Of a DNA stretch of 64,000 bases, positions 17,179 through 26,489 are shown piece after piece (the first letter of the stretch is position 1; each line of letters starts with the position of its first letter). The notes beneath the pieces are model-generated. The model did not search any database. It had not been told where the DNA came from and saw only the letters and a list, made by a program, of their open reading frames with translations. Source of the stretch: Kaistella montana (GTDB lineage: Bacteria > Bacteroidota > Bacteroidia > Flavobacteriales > Weeksellaceae); NCBI RefSeq assembly GCF_024436175.1, contig NZ_JANFQP010000002.1, forward strand, positions 496,001-560,000, in the 5' to 3' direction. The translations under genes and the position numbers were made by a program.

Positions 17179-17835
17179 TTACAATTTATTTCCATGAAAA
17201 GGACAGAAATTCCAATTGCCGCTCATCTTTTGTTGATCGACAGGACAGGTTTTTTCATCCATTAAAGAAACCAAAGGCAATTTCCATTGAAAGATTTCTC
17301 CGTTGAGATCAATTTTAAAACTTCCGGGTTGGGTAGGATCGATAATCCTTTTTCCATTTTCTACATTGTTATAAATGAAAAAATTAACGCCAGAGCCCAT
17401 TTTTCCGAGCATTTGAGCAAAGAGCGGTTTCAGGGTTTGGTTCACGATAATGAGCACTTTATCATCGATTTCCGATTCTTTCAAAGGCGTTACTTTTTGA
17501 CCTTGAAGTCCGTAAAAAATCACCTTTTTGCTCGAATCATTCACAGTGAAATTAATCGCTCCGCTTTTGGAATCTAAGTCGTAATCACCCGCTGCAACGA
17601 TGGTGTAATCATTCAAAAGTTCCTTCAAATAATCCAGTTGTTTTTGGGTAATACTTCCGTTTTCTTGCAAAGCAACTTCCCAATACTCCGTTGGAATCCA
17701 CCAAACCAGTTTCATGTCGGTTTGGTTTTGCTTGACTTGTTGAATTTCTTCAATCATGCGGTCTGTCTGGGTTTTCTCTTGTGAAAAACTCAAAATTCCA
17801 CAGAAAAAGAGCAGGAGCAATGCGTATTTTTTCAT
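17179..17835 (-). CDS. Secreted protein of unknown function with C-terminal Cys pair
   Basis: 218 residues. An N-terminal signal peptide (MKKYALLLLFFCGILSFSQ) predicts export to the periplasm. The body has no membrane segment and a mixed strand/helix look (TIVAAGDYDLDSKSGAINF, KVLIIVNQTLKPLFAQML). The last 26 residues contain TCPVDQQKM and NFCPFHGNKL, two CP knuckles 14 residues apart that look like a zinc-ribbon or heme-like Cys pair. I do not recognise the family. It is 9 bases downstream of guaC, but the signal peptide makes a shared function unlikely. Confidence 0.75.
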   Translation of the reverse strand: MKKYALLLLFFCGILSFSQEKTQTDRMIEEIQQVKQNQTDMKLVWWIPTEYWEVALQENGSITQKQLDYLKELLNDYTIVAAGDYDLDSKSGAINFTVNDSSKKVIFYGLQGQKVTPLKESEIDDKVLIIVNQTLKPLFAQMLGKMGSGVNFFIYNNVENGKRIIDPTQPGSFKIDLNGEIFQWKLPLVSLMDEKTCPVDQQKMSGNWNFCPFHGNKL

Positions 17836-17844
17836 CTTAAATAT

Positions 17845-18888
17845 TTATGAATTTCCAAAAACTTCGTTGTGTTGCTCCTGAACGCGGATGAAAGTGGTTC
17901 TTTTCGTCAGTTCTCGCAATTCGGCTGCACCAACATAAGTGCAAGTAGAACGGACGCCGCCCAAAATATCCTTAACGGTTTCGGCAACTGGACCTTTGTA
18001 AGGCACTTTCACGGTTTTTCCTTCGGAAGCGCGATATTCTGCAACACCTCCGGAATGTTTGTCCATCGCGGTTTGAGAGCTCATTCCGTAGAAAAGTCTG
18101 AATTTCTTTCCATTTTCTTCGATGATTTCGCCACCGCTTTCGTCGTGTCCGGCAAACATTCCGCCGAGCATCACAAAATCAGCACCGCCACCAAATGCTT
18201 TCGCTACATCACCCGGAATTTTGCACCCTCCATCGGAAATAATATGGCCGCCCAATCCGTGCGCAGCATCAGCACATTCGATAATCGCGGAAAGTTGCGG
18301 GTAACCGACACCGGTTTTTATTCTTGTTGTACAAACCGAACCAGGACCAATTCCTACTTTGATAATGTCGGCTCCGGCAAGAATCAGCTCTTCTACCATT
18401 TCTCCGGTGACTACATTTCCGGCAATAATCGTTTGCGCGGGAAAGTTCTTTCTTGCGGTTTTCACAAACTCCACGAAATGTTCGGAATATCCGTTGGCAA
18501 CGTCAATACAGAGGAACTGAATTTTCGGATGTTGATCGATAATTTTTTTTATTTTCTCTTCGTCTGCTTTTCCGGTTCCGGTGCTTAAGGCAATATATTC
18601 GTAAATAGAATCGGGTTGATTGTTGAGAAATTCTGCCCATTCTTCCGGACTGTAATGTTTGTGAACAGCAGTCATGATTTGATCTTTGGCAAGCGCTTCT
18701 GCCATTTCAAAAGTTCCTACCGTATCCATATTCGCAGCGATAATCGGTACGCCGCTCCATTTTTTCTTGGAATTCACAAAGGTGAAATTTCTTTCTAAAC
18801 TTACTTGTGATCGGCTTTTCAAGGTCGATCTTTTTGGGCGGATCATTACATCCTTAAAACCCAGTTTTATTTCGTTTTCTATACGCAT
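17845..18888 (-). CDS. guaC: GMP reductase
   Basis: Converts GMP to IMP with NADPH, balancing purine pools. The 347 residues match the GuaC type and not IMPDH: no CBS domains. It starts with the typical [18 protein letters not shown] (9-26). The catalytic Cys loop is [11 protein letters not shown] (about 180-190), followed by [13 protein letters not shown] and [12 protein letters not shown]. The active-site flap [15 protein letters not shown] near residue 285 is the GMP reductase form. First gene of a short leftward set. The 186 bases upstream contain an A-run at about 18959-18970 and no clear -7 box. Confidence 0.95.
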   Translation of the reverse strand: MRIENEIKLGFKDVMIRPKRSTLKSRSQVSLERNFTFVNSKKKWSGVPIIAANMDTVGTFEMAEALAKDQIMTAVHKHYSPEEWAEFLNNQPDSIYEYIALSTGTGKADEEKIKKIIDQHPKIQFLCIDVANGYSEHFVEFVKTARKNFPAQTIIAGNVVTGEMVEELILAGADIIKVGIGPGSVCTTRIKTGVGYPQLSAIIECADAAHGLGGHIISDGGCKIPGDVAKAFGGGADFVMLGGMFAGHDESGGEIIEENGKKFRLFYGMSSQTAMDKHSGGVAEYRASEGKTVKVPYKGPVAETVKDILGGVRSTCTYVGAAELRELTKRTTFIRVQEQHNEVFGNS

Positions 18889-19074
18889 TTTGCTTATTTT
18901 TTTTACAAAACGAAGTTAAGGGAAATAATTGTGTTTTCGAAGATCTTAGAATCGCTGTGAAAAAAAAAATAGAATTTCAATGATGAAATTTAATCAAAAT
19001 ATTGAGGTTTTATCTTTTCTGTCTTGCCAAAAACAAAGATGGTTAAATTAGGAAAGTGTAATTCTAAGATTGAC

Positions 19075-20289
19075 TTATAGTTTAGAGAATATTTCTTTAG
19101 CTACCATTCCACTGTTTTTAATCATGAATTCATTGGTAATGTCCACAAAACCAAGTTTACATTTCTTACCTAAATCATCAAAATGAAATGTTCCAAAATC
19201 ACTGTCTGCTTGATTGGTTTTAGGGTAAAGCAATAGTGTTTTTTCAGCTTTCCAATGTAGATTATATACAAACATCTGTTTCAAATCATCGTCTGCAGGA
19301 TTGTTGGCTTTAACTATTTTCCATTTCGTGTCAATGACGAATGTTTCATCTTTTGTTTTCAAAACAATGTCTGGTCGAATGCGCTTATTTTCCCAAAATT
19401 TGTCGGAATTTTGAAACGATACTTCTACTTCTTCTGTTTTGTGTTTTTGAAGAACACGGAAAATATATTCTTCCCACAAAGTATTCATATCAAATAAAAG
19501 CGTGAGTAAATTTTCGTCTCCGTAATTGAGACTTGGCGAATAGTTCAGGATAATGATTTTGGCAATTTCTAAAGCTTTTTGGTAATCCTGATTTTTACAG
19601 TCCAGAATAATTTTATCGAAATGGATTTTCTGAATATTGATATTTTCAAACTCCTGAAACTCAAAAAGCAAACGATTTAATTTATCTTTTAAAGAATCAT
19701 TTATAAAACTTTTCAAAATCAATAACCCTTTAAATAAAATCTGATGGAGTAAATAATTTTTATCGTAAACCTGATGTTCACAATAAAAACGCTCTTTATG
19801 TATCAAATTCTGCTGAATGTTTTGAGCAAAAAGCAATTTCCCTTTTAAGGCATTCTGATTGGATTGGTTTTTTCGGTATTTCTTTATTAAACCTTTCTTT
19901 ACTAACCTTTCGATTTCGATTAAATACATTTCAAAATAAACATCTAGAATCGAATGGTATCTTTTCTTGAGCTGAGTTTCAGAAATGGATTCTACTTGAA
20001 TGTGTTTGCAGACTTTCAACATATTTAGCAACACATTTTGCCACAAGTTTTTGTCTGCATTTTCGTTGTTGTCAGCTTTTGGGAGAATTTCAATGGTTAA
20101 ACCACCAATTTGGATTACCCCAACATAACTGCCAAACTGTATTCCTTTATGAATAATCGTAAAGTATTTGTTTTGGTGCAGTTCGTTGAATTTCACCATC
20201 GCATCAAAGTGATGATTCCGGAAATCTCCGGAATCATCGTAACGCAATTTTTGATATTCGAAAACCTGTATGAATTTTTTCTTATTCAT
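19075..20289 (-). CDS. McrC-like nuclease subunit of a McrBC restriction system
   Basis: 404 residues. The C-terminal half carries a PD-(D/E)xK nuclease core: RPDIVLK with its Asp, then FVIDTKWK with the D-x-K pair (about 306-326). An N-terminal strand-rich region (about 50-75, GVIQIGGLTIEILPK) is the McrC/DUF2357-type contact part for McrB. McrC cuts DNA when driven by the McrB GTPase, usually at modified cytosines. Translated with the McrB-like gene, 3 bases downstream of its stop. The motif context makes the assignment firm, and the target modification is not readable. Confidence 0.88.
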   Translation of the reverse strand: MNKKKFIQVFEYQKLRYDDSGDFRNHHFDAMVKFNELHQNKYFTIIHKGIQFGSYVGVIQIGGLTIEILPKADNNENADKNLWQNVLLNMLKVCKHIQVESISETQLKKRYHSILDVYFEMYLIEIERLVKKGLIKKYRKNQSNQNALKGKLLFAQNIQQNLIHKERFYCEHQVYDKNYLLHQILFKGLLILKSFINDSLKDKLNRLLFEFQEFENINIQKIHFDKIILDCKNQDYQKALEIAKIIILNYSPSLNYGDENLLTLLFDMNTLWEEYIFRVLQKHKTEEVEVSFQNSDKFWENKRIRPDIVLKTKDETFVIDTKWKIVKANNPADDDLKQMFVYNLHWKAEKTLLLYPKTNQADSDFGTFHFDDLGKKCKLGFVDITNEFMIKNSGMVAKEIFSKL

Positions 20290-20292
20290 CTC

Positions 20293-22806
20293 CTAATCTT
20301 CATAAACCGAAATAAAAGAGCTTTCATTCCAATTTTCAAACGGTGTAAATCGATATACTTTTTTATCTTCTAAAAAGTCGTTCTCATACATAAAGTTTTT
20401 AGGAAATTTAGCTGAGTTTTCTTCCTGATAGATAAAACTTCCGCCTAAAACCAAACCAATTTTCCCGAAATCGCCGTAAAAATATTCTTCCAAAAGTGGA
20501 ATTATTTTGTCTTTGAAAACCAATTTTAAGTCGTCCAAATTTTTGATTCCAATAAAGTAAGAATGGCCAATTTGGTGGTCTTTGTCAATCAAAACCTCGA
20601 TTCGTTGGTTAATGGTTTCTAATAGTTGTTTCAAATCTACATCCTGATATTCGGCATTTGATAAAATTTCTGGGTCAGGTTGCATTTCAATAAAAGAAAA
20701 ACGTCTTCTCAGAGCCGTATCCAAAGCTTCTACACTTCGGTCGGCGGTGTTCATTGTTCCGATAAGGTAAACATTGTTAGGAACAGAAAATTTATCATTG
20801 GAATAGGGAAGCGTTACTTCCGTTTGTTCTTTATTACCTTTTCTTTTGTCATCTTCCAAAAGTGTAATGAGTTCTCCAAAAATAGACGAAACATTTCCGC
20901 GGTTGATTTCATCGATGATGAGAACATAATTATTTGGAGGAAGCAGAGATTCAATGGTTTTATTTTTTTTATGGGAATCTATTTTATTATTAATGTAATT
21001 AAGCACCGCCCAATACGCTGTAGAGTTTGAACCACCTATTACAGATCGAAACTCTTTATCAATATTTTTTACAATTGATAATACAGGAAAAGCATCTTGC
21101 AGTTTTTTTGCCCTATTATAAGAAACAGTGTATTCTAATGCTATATCACTACTTTTAGGCTTTAATTTTATATTCCCTTGATTAGTGACTTCTGTAACAT
21201 TCAAACCCATGTTGGTTGTTAAGATTGGTAATTCAAATGTCTTTTCATTTTGAATAGACTCATTAATATTTTCGATTAAATCATTCCATGCGCTGTCAAA
21301 ATCATATATTTCTTTTGTGTTTTTTATTGTATTATGATTAGTTTGTGCACTTTTACATAACTGTTTGAAAATACCATTTCTTACTTCATATGTAACATTT
21401 CCGTCTTCTGTTTCCGGCTTTATTCCCTCAATAAAATCCTCGTAACTTAAACTTTGATGAAAAGTTGTAAATACAATTTGTTTTGCATTTACTAGATTTT
21501 CATATTCCGCATTGATTTCTTCTCGAGATCTTACCTTTTGCCCATTGATGATTTCCACCGCAATTCTTTTGGTATTATACGTTTTCCCTGTTCCCGGCGC
21601 ACCAAACAATATTTGATTTAAAGGCATTTTCTTATTGGTATTTATACTTTCCATGGGTTTTTCTGTAATGGGTTGATATTCCAATTGGCTCAATATTTCA
21701 TTTCGGAAATCAATGTCAAAAGCCATTTGCTCCAGTTCTTTCTTATTAAATTTGGAATAACTTGAGATTTGTGTGCGATCGAGTTCTTTTTCAATGGCAT
21801 TTAAAACGGATTGTTTGCTCTTATTTAATTCTTTTGAATTATTGGTTACATTCCAATATGCGGAAGGAAGGCCTTCGAAATAAGAGAAGTTATTGGAGAT
21901 TTTTTCATCGGAAATCACACCGAACCTTAACTCACTACTTTTGTTATTGGTTATTCTCCAAATATATCTCTGTCCTATAGTGAAGACAATCCATTTATCA
22001 CGAAAATTAAAAACCAGCCTTTGGTCATTCGCCTGCAAATTGAAATACTCGATGATTTGATCTAAAAACTCATAATATTCTTCTAAATCTCTTTTGTTAA
22101 AATCTTTTAATAACTTGACTAAATCAGTTTCTTGTGAATCCTCTCGGAAAACTACATACAAGATATTCTGAATCATCAGATATTGATCTTCCCAATCAGG
22201 TGCTGAATAAAATTTTCGATAGGTGTTGATGAAATTACCATCATCCAACAATCCTTCCTGAATGATGTGATGGGCTAATTCTTGTAAATGTAAAAATCGT
22301 TCGCCAGCTTTTTTGGTTTTAATGTGGAGTAAGTCACAGAACTTTTTATAATAATCAGCTTTGTACAACATGTATTTTCCAGGAAAACGGAAAGCCAAAT
22401 AAACAGAGATTGTTCTTTCGTCCTGCTGAGCATTAATGTTGGTTCGGTTTAATGCTTGTCTAACTTTGGGCAATAATTGCTCCGATTCGGTCTGAAAATT
22501 TTTAATTCTTTGGGAAATATCAACCGATTCGTCAAAGAGATTTCGAAACATCTCTCGGACTTCATCGGGAAAAAGTTCCGCAGATTTTATGATAAATCCC
22601 CAAGAGTTTTGGTATAGTAAATTAGCTACCTTGCTGAAAGAATCCCGAAACATTTGATGAAAATCAGCTACCTCGATATTCCAATGTTTTTGAAAAGTGT
22701 TTATTGCTAAATATTTGTACGCTTCGTTGGGATCTCCACGTTCTTCTAAAATTCCGAGATACTTTTCAATGAGTTGAGGAGTTACATTTTTTAGGTTTTC
22801 TGTCAT
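20293..22806 (-). CDS. McrB-like AAA+ GTPase subunit with a long non-standard N-terminus
   Basis: 837 residues. The C-terminal half is the McrB motor: Walker A FGAPGTGKT near 397-405, Walker B IIDEINRGNVSSIFGEL near 625-641, and the McrB-type sensor GTMNTADRS plus LRRRFSF near 685-705. About 390 residues precede it, rich in aromatic and charged helices with no motif I recognise. E. coli McrB has a smaller 5-methylcytosine-binding domain there. This domain presumably recognises the target. The pair looks like a type IV restriction or related defence module. Base use is similar to its neighbours. Confidence 0.88.
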   Translation of the reverse strand: MTENLKNVTPQLIEKYLGILEERGDPNEAYKYLAINTFQKHWNIEVADFHQMFRDSFSKVANLLYQNSWGFIIKSAELFPDEVREMFRNLFDESVDISQRIKNFQTESEQLLPKVRQALNRTNINAQQDERTISVYLAFRFPGKYMLYKADYYKKFCDLLHIKTKKAGERFLHLQELAHHIIQEGLLDDGNFINTYRKFYSAPDWEDQYLMIQNILYVVFREDSQETDLVKLLKDFNKRDLEEYYEFLDQIIEYFNLQANDQRLVFNFRDKWIVFTIGQRYIWRITNNKSSELRFGVISDEKISNNFSYFEGLPSAYWNVTNNSKELNKSKQSVLNAIEKELDRTQISSYSKFNKKELEQMAFDIDFRNEILSQLEYQPITEKPMESINTNKKMPLNQILFGAPGTGKTYNTKRIAVEIINGQKVRSREEINAEYENLVNAKQIVFTTFHQSLSYEDFIEGIKPETEDGNVTYEVRNGIFKQLCKSAQTNHNTIKNTKEIYDFDSAWNDLIENINESIQNEKTFELPILTTNMGLNVTEVTNQGNIKLKPKSSDIALEYTVSYNRAKKLQDAFPVLSIVKNIDKEFRSVIGGSNSTAYWAVLNYINNKIDSHKKNKTIESLLPPNNYVLIIDEINRGNVSSIFGELITLLEDDKRKGNKEQTEVTLPYSNDKFSVPNNVYLIGTMNTADRSVEALDTALRRRFSFIEMQPDPEILSNAEYQDVDLKQLLETINQRIEVLIDKDHQIGHSYFIGIKNLDDLKLVFKDKIIPLLEEYFYGDFGKIGLVLGGSFIYQEENSAKFPKNFMYENDFLEDKKVYRFTPFENWNESSFISVYED

Positions 22807-22957
22807 TTGTTTTTTAATTCGATTTATTACACTTCACTCTAAAAAGCTTGCATCTATCAAATATACATATCTTTTCAGAAACATAAAAACACCTTTAAAT
22901 AAAGCGTCGCAGGACAAATACTGTAGAAAATCTAAGCTTAACTTGTATAGTTATTTT

Positions 22958-23054
22958 AGGACGAGTCATCTCCAGGTTTTCTCCCAGTGTTCTCCTAGGA
23001 TACTTCGAGGTAAGTCCATACTAAGTCCATAGTAAATCCAATGTAAGTCTAATA
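22958..23054. repeat. Imperfect 11-base periodic repeat array
   Basis: The clearest part is four tandem units at 23011-23054: TAAGTCCATAC, TAAGTCCATAG, TAAATCCAATG, TAAGTCTAATA. A second set with the same period precedes it: TCTCCAGGTTT (22969), TCTCCCAGTGT (22980), TCTCCTAGGAT (22991). The phase slips by two bases between the sets. The period is about one helical turn. Not a CRISPR: units are too short and have no spacers. Confidence 0.7.
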
Positions 23055-23230
23055 AAATATTGGAGAAAAAATGGAGTTATAATGTCTTTTATTACGGATA
23101 CTCCGAACTTAATTCCTACTTGATTCGATATTAAGCGTTACAGAACCTTTGTGATGCTGCTTTTATTTTCGGTGCGGAAGGGAATGATTAGGAAGTGCGA
23201 TAGAAGTGAAAAATGGAATAGCAATATACA

Positions 23231-23268
23231 AAAACCTCCTGTATTTTTTATGGAAAACAGGAGGTTTT
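23231..23268 (-). terminator. Terminator downstream of surE
   Basis: Perfect 12-bp stem AAAACCTCCTGT (23231-23242) / ACAGGAGGTTTT (23257-23268) with a 14-base loop and a T-run on the leftward transcript. Confidence 0.85.
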
Positions 23269-23326
23269 ATGATATTTTGTAAAGAGATTTAAAATCCTTT
23301 GGCTTCACAGAGAAAACCAAAGTTGT

Positions 23327-24091
23327 TTATTCCATAATTCCTTTTAAATGATCGAGGTATTCGTAAGCGGTTAAATCGAATTTTACGGGAACTACTGATA
23401 CGTATCCTTCTGATAGTGCTACTTCATCCGCATTTTCGCTCGTGTCCATATTGTTGAAATAGCCGGAAAGCCAATAGTATTTTTTCCCGTGTGGGTTGAT
23501 GCGTTCGTCGAAACTTTCTTCCCATTTTGCATTGGCTTGTTTGCAAACGCGGATTCCTTTAATCTCGGATGATTTTAATTTCGGAATATTCACATTCAGT
23601 ACAATTCCTTTTGGAAGCGGATTGGCCAAAACTTTCTTTACAATATCCTGAATATGAGCTTTTGCTTCCTTGAAATCGGCATCCCAAGAGAAATCTAAAA
23701 GAGAGAAACCAATCGCCTGAAGTCCTTCTACACCGGCTTCCACCGCAGCACTCATCGTTCCGGAATAAATCACATTGATGGAGGAATTAGCTCCATGGTT
23801 GATTCCTGAAACTACAAGATCGGGCTTTCTGGTGAGGATTTTATCGAGGGCGAATTTCACACAGTCAACGGGAGTTCCGCTCAGTGAATAATCTTTTTGT
23901 GGTCCTTCCAAGTTGATTTCTTCGAAGGTTAGGGTAGAATTGATCGTAATCGCGTGGCCTTTTCCGCTTTGTGGCGAGTTGGGTGCTACCACCACTACTT
24001 CGCCAATTTCATTCATAAATTCCACCAGGTTTCGGATTCCCGGCGCGGTGATTCCATCGTCATTGGTCACTAATATCAAAGGTCTTTGCAT
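23327..24091 (-). CDS. surE: 5'/3'-nucleotidase SurE
   Basis: Metal-dependent nucleoside monophosphatase of stationary-phase survival. The signature LVTNDDGITAPGI is at the N-terminus, with the metal-binding Asp pair. PNSPQSGKGHAIT, SGTPVDCVKFAL and VSGINHGAN follow in family order. I place the start at the ATG at 24091 (254 residues). The longer reading frame would begin with TTG at 24112, which overlaps the -7 box at 24110-24117. Single gene with its own terminator. Confidence 0.93.
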   Translation of the reverse strand: MQRPLILVTNDDGITAPGIRNLVEFMNEIGEVVVVAPNSPQSGKGHAITINSTLTFEEINLEGPQKDYSLSGTPVDCVKFALDKILTRKPDLVVSGINHGANSSINVIYSGTMSAAVEAGVEGLQAIGFSLLDFSWDADFKEAKAHIQDIVKKVLANPLPKGIVLNVNIPKLKSSEIKGIRVCKQANAKWEESFDERINPHGKKYYWLSGYFNNMDTSENADEVALSEGYVSVVPVKFDLTAYEYLDHLKGIME

Positions 24092-24109
24092 ATAATTATA
24101 GGGTTTCAA

Positions 24110-24117
24110 CAAATTTA
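24110..24117 (-). promoter_or_regulatory. -7 box (with -33) for surE
   Basis: Reverse strand TAAATTTG, an exact TAnnTTTG. A TTTG element lies 17 bases upstream of it (CAAA at 24135-24138 on the + strand). It fixes the surE start at 24091. Confidence 0.7.
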
Positions 24118-24152
24118 CTTAAAAAAATAGTGTTCAAATAATAATAAGGTAT

Positions 24153-24160
24153 TAATTTTG
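24153..24160 (+). promoter_or_regulatory. Candidate -7 box for the tail-specific protease
   Basis: TAATTTTG, an exact TAnnTTTG, 67 bases before the ATG at 24228. It implies a leader of about 60 bases. The -33 is not obvious. Confidence 0.45.
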
Positions 24161-24227
24161 ATACTTTGTAAAACCCTGTAACAAAACCCTAAAATCCTTA
24201 ACAAATTAAGTTATTTATATCAATTCT

Positions 24228-26348
24228 ATGTTCAAGAAATTAAAACTCAATACTTTATTGCTTTTCATCCCGCTTACCAGCTTGGTGTTCTGCTTTAATT
24301 CTCCTAAAAATGATGACGAAAAGATGTCGACCATTATGGTGAGTGTGAAGAACACGCTCAGCTATTTGCATTATTCGCCAAAACCTATTAATGACGCCTA
24401 TTCCGAGGAAGTATTTAAGCACTATTTCGAAACCGTGGATGCTTCCAAAAGATATTTCCTGCAATCGGATATGGATGAATTTGGAAAACACAGAACGAAA
24501 TTAGACGATTACTTGAATCAAGGCGATCTTACTTTCTATAAACTCACGGTGGATCGACTTTACCAAAGAGTTGATGAAATCGATAAAATCACTCAGGATA
24601 TTCTTAGCAAACCGATTAATTTAGATGAAGACGAAACTTTGGTTTTGGAACCTAAACTGAAGAAATATCCGGCGAACGCAAAGGAACTTTCCGCTGAATG
24701 GAAAAAATACATCAAGTACAACATCCTTCAGGAAATGGAATCGCTTACTGCGAAAGAGGAAATGCAGAAAGAGAAGAAAGATTCTGTACAGAAATTCAAT
24801 TTGAAAGATACGATCAAACTCGAAATCCTCACGCCAGAGCAAAAAAGGATTAAAGCAACTGCAGAAGTGAAAGATTTGGTGACCGATACTTTCCGAAGAT
24901 TCAAAAAGAGAAATAAAATGGATTGGTTTACAGTTTATATGAATGCTTATACCGAGGTTTTCGATCCGCACACGAACTATTATTCTCCGAAAAATAAAGA
25001 AGATTTTGACACCCAATTTACCGGAAAAGTGATTGGAATTGGCGCGATTATTCAGGAGAAAAAAGGTTATTTGTACTTGGGTGCACTTACGATCGGAGCT
25101 CCTGCATGGAAATCGAAACAGCTATCTGAAGGTGATAAAATCTTGAAAGTACGCTCGAAACCAGATCAAGATCCAGTAAACGTTGTAGGAATGCTTTCTG
25201 ATGAAGCCGTACGACTGATTCGTGGGGAAAAAGGAACGAAAGTCACCTTAACCGTTGAGAAAAAAGACAAGAGCATCAAGGAAGTGACGATGATTCGTGA
25301 GGAAGTTGCGATCGAAGACACTTTTGCCCGAAGCATCATCGTGAATTCTCCGGATGGAAAAAAATACGGATTCATCAATTTACCGAGCTTTAATGCCGAT
25401 TTCGAAGATGCAAAAGGCAGAAACGCTTCCGATGACATTAAAAATGAATTGATCAAACTGAAAGCTCAAAACGTTCAAGGAATCATCCTCGATCTTAGAA
25501 ATAACGGTGGTGGAAGTTTAACTGAAGTGGGCGATATCATGGGATTGTTCATGAACGCTGGTCCTTATGTTCAAGTAAAAGACGGAAACGGTAAAATTCA
25601 AACCTTGAAAAATAAAACCAACGCGCCACTTTGGACAGGTCCGCTAGTGATTATGCAAAACGAACTTTCCGCATCAGCATCCGAAATTTTGGCAGGAGCA
25701 ATGCAGGATTACGGAAGAGCCGTGGTGATCGGTTCTCCACAGTCTTTCGGGAAAGGTACGGTACAAACTTTTGTGGATTTAAACAGATTTTTGAATACCA
25801 ATGATGATTTCGGTTCTTTGAAACTGACAATTCAGAAATTCTACAGAATTACCGGAGAATCTACCCAAAGAAAAGGAATTGAATCCGACATTAAAATGAA
25901 AGATTTCTTCACTTACGCAGAGATTGGTGAGCGTTACGACGATTATGCTTTGGCTTGGGACAAAATTCCTGCAGCGGCTTATCAACCCGTAAATTATTTC
26001 TCAGTAGCTGCGTTGCAAAAAGGAATTGAAAACCGATTGCTCAATAACAAAACCTATCAATTGGTGCAGGAATCTGCTCAATGGAAAGAAAATCTCGATA
26101 AAGAAGAAACCATTTCCTTGAACCAAACCAAGTTCAATGAAGTGATGAAAACCCGAAAAGCCCAGATTGAAAAGTTCAAAGCTTTGGATAAGTTCAGCAA
26201 CGGTCTTAAATTCGCCTTAAATCCTGATGAGGTCATCAGAGAAAAGAAAGATGAAGCCTTCGCTAAAAAGTCCGAGAATTGGGTGAAAAACTTGCAAAAG
26301 GACCTTTATCTTCAGGAAGCCGTTTCGGTAATCGGAGAAATAAAATAA
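24228..26348 (+). CDS. Carboxy-terminal processing peptidase (tail-specific protease, S41)
   Basis: A 706-residue periplasmic protease of the Prc/Tsp group. An N-terminal hydrophobic signal (LNTLLLFIPLTSLVFCF) is followed by a helical N-domain to about 230. A PDZ domain covers about 250-350 (GIGAIIQEKKGYLYLG, GDKILKV). The S41 catalytic domain has the Ser in ELSASASEIL (near 485) and the Lys in SFGKGTVQT (near 510). A Tsp-type C-terminal domain follows. It cuts proteins from the C-terminus and in E. coli acts on penicillin-binding proteins and lipoproteins. Diverges from surE, and a strong hairpin follows. Confidence 0.93.
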   Translation: MFKKLKLNTLLLFIPLTSLVFCFNSPKNDDEKMSTIMVSVKNTLSYLHYSPKPINDAYSEEVFKHYFETVDASKRYFLQSDMDEFGKHRTKLDDYLNQGDLTFYKLTVDRLYQRVDEIDKITQDILSKPINLDEDETLVLEPKLKKYPANAKELSAEWKKYIKYNILQEMESLTAKEEMQKEKKDSVQKFNLKDTIKLEILTPEQKRIKATAEVKDLVTDTFRRFKKRNKMDWFTVYMNAYTEVFDPHTNYYSPKNKEDFDTQFTGKVIGIGAIIQEKKGYLYLGALTIGAPAWKSKQLSEGDKILKVRSKPDQDPVNVVGMLSDEAVRLIRGEKGTKVTLTVEKKDKSIKEVTMIREEVAIEDTFARSIIVNSPDGKKYGFINLPSFNADFEDAKGRNASDDIKNELIKLKAQNVQGIILDLRNNGGGSLTEVGDIMGLFMNAGPYVQVKDGNGKIQTLKNKTNAPLWTGPLVIMQNELSASASEILAGAMQDYGRAVVIGSPQSFGKGTVQTFVDLNRFLNTNDDFGSLKLTIQKFYRITGESTQRKGIESDIKMKDFFTYAEIGERYDDYALAWDKIPAAAYQPVNYFSVAALQKGIENRLLNNKTYQLVQESAQWKENLDKEETISLNQTKFNEVMKTRKAQIEKFKALDKFSNGLKFALNPDEVIREKKDEAFAKKSENWVKNLQKDLYLQEAVSVIGEIK

Positions 26349-26368
26349 CCAACAAAATAAACGCCTCT

Positions 26369-26404
26369 CAAAACCATCGGATTTCCGGTGGTTTTGTTTT
26401 TTAC
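26369..26404 (+). terminator. Terminator of the tail-specific protease gene
   Basis: 12-bp stem CAAAACCATCGG (26369-26380) / CCGGTGGTTTTG (26385-26396), one G-T wobble, 4-base loop, then a T-run. Confidence 0.9.
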
Positions 26405-26465
26405 CGTTCGGAACAGGAAAATGGGCATTCGGTAAGAAAAACTTTTAATTATCTTTAGATTCGGA

Positions 26466-26473
26466 TACTTTTG
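26466..26473 (+). promoter_or_regulatory. -7 box for the two-component operon
   Basis: TACTTTTG, an exact TAnnTTTG, 16 bases before the kinase ATG at 26490. Confidence 0.6.
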
Positions 26474-26489
26474 TACAAGAATTTTAGCC

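Larger units (their letters stand above)
22807..23326. other. 520-base stretch without a gene
   Basis: Between the McrB-like gene and surE. It contains the 11-base periodic array (22958-23054) and the surE terminator hairpin (23231-23268). I see no open frame with coding character, no tRNA and no transposon end. It may be the remnant edge of an inserted module. Confidence 0.6.

Noticed and set aside
22961-22985. Small self-cleaving ribozyme near GACGAGTC
   Set aside because: The conserved hammerhead core (CTGATGA and GAAA) is absent on both strands.
22958-23054. CRISPR array
   Set aside because: The repeat is an 11-base tandem without spacers and no cas gene is near.
24092-24112. TTG start of surE
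   Set aside because: It overlaps the -7 box. The ATG at 24091 starts right before the conserved N-terminus.
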